A stretch of DNA of 19,312 bases from JBHIYN01 sp041984235 (GTDB lineage: Bacteria > Pseudomonadota > Gammaproteobacteria > Ga0077536): assembly GCA_041984235.1 (NCBI GenBank), contig JBHIYN010000032.1, forward strand, positions 1 to 19,312, in the 5' to 3' direction. The notes beneath the pieces are model-generated. The model had not been told where the DNA came from and made no database searches. It worked only from the letters and a program-made list of their open reading frames with translations. Positions 16,434-19,312 of this stretch are shown here, in pieces. Both the position numbers and the translations under genes were made by a program. The stretch's first letter is position 1; the number at the start of each line of letters is the position of its first letter.

Positions 16434-18712
16434 CCCTGTTAGCGTCCGCAGCAGCGTTTTGCTCCAGCAGCGAGGCCAGCGATTCGCCTTCCCCGCCCTC
16501 GTCGTCGAGCTTGAGGCTGGCCAGGATGGGCAGCGGATCGACCAGCCGCCAGGCCGGCATCGAGGACAGCATGCTGGCCAGCAGCAGGCCGCCGCGGGCG
16601 AGCCAGACCACGTAACCGACCGACAGGCCGGTCGACAGCGCCACCGTGGAGCCGACGAAGGCCTGGTTGACCGAGGCAACCTTCTCCAGGTCCTCGCGGA
16701 CCAGGTCGAGCTCGTCGAGGAAACCGGTATCGCTGACCAGCGCCGCCAGCAGCTCGGGGCGATCGTCGTTGCCGAGATAACCTGCCGCGTAGGCGAGGTC
16801 CACGCTGAGCGCCGGCTGGGTGTTGTAGACCCCCGCGAAGTAGGCGGTCAGCGCGCGTGCACTGAAGGCCTCGGGCAGGGACGCCGCGCGCTCGTTGTCG
16901 ACCACGTTCTCCACGCCGAAGAACGCCGCCTCCGCCGCGTCGTCGCCGGCCACGACCACGACGTCGCCTTCCGCCGCGGCGATGCCGTCGCCGTTCGCCG
17001 GAGCGACCAGGGCGGCGAGGTCGAAGGGCACCTCGGCATCGGCGGCGGGCGCGGCGGCCGGCGCGCTGCTGTCGTCGGCCGGGGCGGCCGTTGCCGCGGC
17101 CGGCGACGGCTCGGATTCCGGAGTCGGCTCGGGATCGGCGCCGGCATCCTCGGCGTCGGCCAGCGCCTGCGCCGTGATGAAGCTCTCGGCGGCTTCGGCG
17201 GCTTCCTCGTCGTCCGTGTCGGGCGCGGGCTCGGGATCGGGCGCGGGCGGCGGCGGTGCGCTCACGGTCACGTTGGCGACCGCCTTCAGGCTTTGCGCGG
17301 CGACGCTGACACCGTCCTCCGAGGCTTCGACCAGGAAGCGGCCGTTGGCGATGCTGTCCGCCAGCGGCGTGAAGCGCAGCCCGGCCTGGCCGTCGGCGAC
17401 AGCGATGTAGTCGCCGTTGGCGACGGCAGTGACGCCATCGGCCAGGGTCAGGGTACCGTTGACGATGCCGCTGATGCGCAGGTGGGTGACCTCGGCGCCG
17501 TCGTCCACGTGGCGGTCGAGGACGATGAGGCCGCTGGTGGTGTTGACCGCGGTGGTCACGCTGGCTGCCCGCGGGGTGTCGCCGACGGCGGTGACGTCGA
17601 GCGTGATGGTGCCGGAAACGGAGCTGGTGCCGTCTTCGCCGCCGTCGGCAATCTCCACCGCGATGGTGGTATCCGTATCGGCATTCGCGCCCGGCACGAA
17701 CGCCACCGCGGCGAGCGCGGCATTGACGCTGGCGATCGAGCCGCTGTGCGACCACACGCCGGTGGCCGCGTTGTAGCTGCCGCCGCCGGCAGTGCTCAGC
17801 CGGCCGGCGGACGGGTCCGCCAGGGTCAGGGTGGCGGTGACGATCTCGCCACTGTCGACGTCGCTGACGACGATGTCGTCGAGTGCCTGCGCCGCCGCGT
17901 CCTCGTTGAAGCTGCGGGTCTGATCGAGGTTGGTCGCCGCGAGCTGGTCGTTGCCCGGGGTGACGTCGAGGATGATGGTGCCGGTCACGGGCACGGTGCC
18001 GTCACTGCCGCTGTCGGCGACGCTGACCGCGATGCTGGTGTCGAGGTCGTAATCGGCCGCCGGCACGAAGCTGGCCGCCGCGAGGGCGGCGTTGACGTCA
18101 CCCAGGGTCCCGGTGATGGTCCACACGCCGGTACCCGGCGTGTAGCTGGCGGTACCCGACGTGGTCAGCGCGCCGGCCGCGGGGTCGGCCAGGGTCAGGG
18201 TCGCCGTCACCACCTCGCCGGCATCGAGATCGTTGACCAGGATGTCGCCCAGCGCGACGCTGGCAGCGTCCTCGTTCCAGCTCACGGTCTGGTCGACGTT
18301 GGTCGCGCCCGGCTGGTCGTTGACGCGGGTGATGGTGACCGTGGTCGGCGCCAGCACCGTCTGCGGGCCGCCGCCGCCCTGGTCGTCCACGGTGACCCCG
18401 ATATCGGTGCTGAAGGTACCGCTGGGGCCGGAGTTGTCGGTGGGTCGGAACTTGGCGTTCTGCAGCGCGGCATTGGCCTGGGCGACCGTGAGGCCACTGC
18501 GCTCGTAGACGCCGCCGCCGAGGTCGCTGAAGCCGCCACCGACGACCGTACCGGCGGCCGGATCGCCGAGCGTGATGCGCACCGACAGATCGTTCTCGCC
18601 GCTGTCGACGTCGCCGAGGGTGAGCGCGCTGAACAGGCTCACGTTGCCGGCGTTGTCGTCGAGCGCGGTCGCGGTCAGCGCGCCTCCGCCGGTCGGATTG
18701 TCGTTGGCCGGG

Positions 18713-19312
18713 GTCACATCCAGCGTGATGGTGCCCGTCACCGCCACCGTGCCGCTCTCACCGCCGTCGGCTATGCTGACCGCGATGCTCGTGTCCTGGT
18801 CGTAGTCCGCAGCCGGCGTAAACGCCACCGCCGCCAGCGCCGCGTTGACGTTCGCCACCGTGTCCGTGATCGTCCACACCCCCGTTCCCGCCGTGTAGCT
18901 CGCACTGCCCGAGGTCGTCAGCACACCCGCGGACGGATCCGCCAGGGTCAGCGTCGCCGTCACCACCTCGCCGGTGTCCGGGTCACTCACCACGATGTCG
19001 TCCAGCGCCACGGAGGCGTCATCCTCGGTGTAGGCCTGCGTCTGCGTCACGTTGGTCGCCGAGAGCTGGTCGTTGACCGGCGTCACGTCCAGCGTGATGG
19101 TGCCCGTCACCGCCACCGTGCCGCCCTCACCGCCGTCGGCAATGCTGACCGCGATGCTCGTGTCCTGGTCGTAATCCGCAGCCGGCGTGAACGCCACCGC
19201 CGCCAGTGCCGCGTTCACGTTCGCCACCGTGTCCGTGATCGTCCACACCCCGGTGCCCGTCGTGTAGCTCGCACTGCCCGAGGTCGTCAGCATACCCGCC
19301 GCGGGATCGGCC
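18713..19312 (-). repeat. Two near-identical 369-bp repeat units in the surface-protein gene
   Basis: GTCACATCCAGCGTGATGGT at 18713 and GTCACGTCCAGCGTGATGGT at 19082 start copies offset by 369 bp (123 codons). Over the roughly 230 bp visible in both I count about 15 differences by eye, including synonymous sites. The downstream units starting near 17591 and 17960 show the same 369-bp period but are clearly more diverged. Confidence 0.8.

Overview
The window is GC-rich DNA (about 70% by eye), densely coded, with GTG starts and AGGAGG-like ribosome binding sites. Its gene content is a hybrid histidine kinase, a REC-GGDEF-EAL protein, PilZ domains, a large surface repeat protein and a CRP-like regulator. 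This suggests a free-living proteobacterium, most likely a gammaproteobacterium. Nothing in the sequence fixes the species. No rRNA, tRNA, CRISPR array, transposase or integrase was found.

Layout. Positions 1-770 hold a gene-free tandem array of about 176-bp units that runs off the left edge, with a large palindrome at 98-180. Positions 769-6101 look like one functional unit. A conserved HExxE-motif protein (minus strand) is divergent from a CRP-family regulator, which is followed by a 1169-residue protein combining an N-terminal ferredoxin-like region, a complete DyP-type heme peroxidase and a P450-like C-terminal domain. Positions 6245-10137 hold two divergent genes: a class III cyclase-domain/AAA ATPase/repeat regulator with altered catalytic residues, and a small cyclic-nucleotide-binding protein whose helix-turn-helix is cut short. 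Positions 10138-10392 have no convincing gene but contain a CRP-type site and a -10 element in class II geometry. Positions 10393-19312, all minus strand, form a c-di-GMP and surface cluster. In order of transcription it holds a giant repeat surface protein (its start lies beyond the right edge), a hybrid histidine kinase with two Hpt-like domains, a REC-GGDEF-EAL protein and a tandem PilZ protein. The first three are translationally overlapped or tightly coupled.

How the genes may work together. The CRP-family protein keeps both the cyclic-nucleotide pocket signature and the R-E-x-V-x-R recognition helix of CRP. Three 16-bp dyads of the form nGTGn-N6-nCACn lie in intergenic DNA: 1688-1703, 2482-2497 and 10169-10184. 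Two of them sit exactly 41.5 bp upstream of the start predicted from a -10-like hexamer, the spacing of class II CRP promoters. I infer a local cyclic-nucleotide regulon covering the HExxE gene, probably the DyP-P450 gene, and a possible small RNA at about 10218-10374. The right-hand cluster probably couples a membrane-anchored surface repeat protein to a phosphorelay that controls c-di-GMP turnover, read out by the PilZ protein. The functional links are inference; the domains and motifs are read directly.
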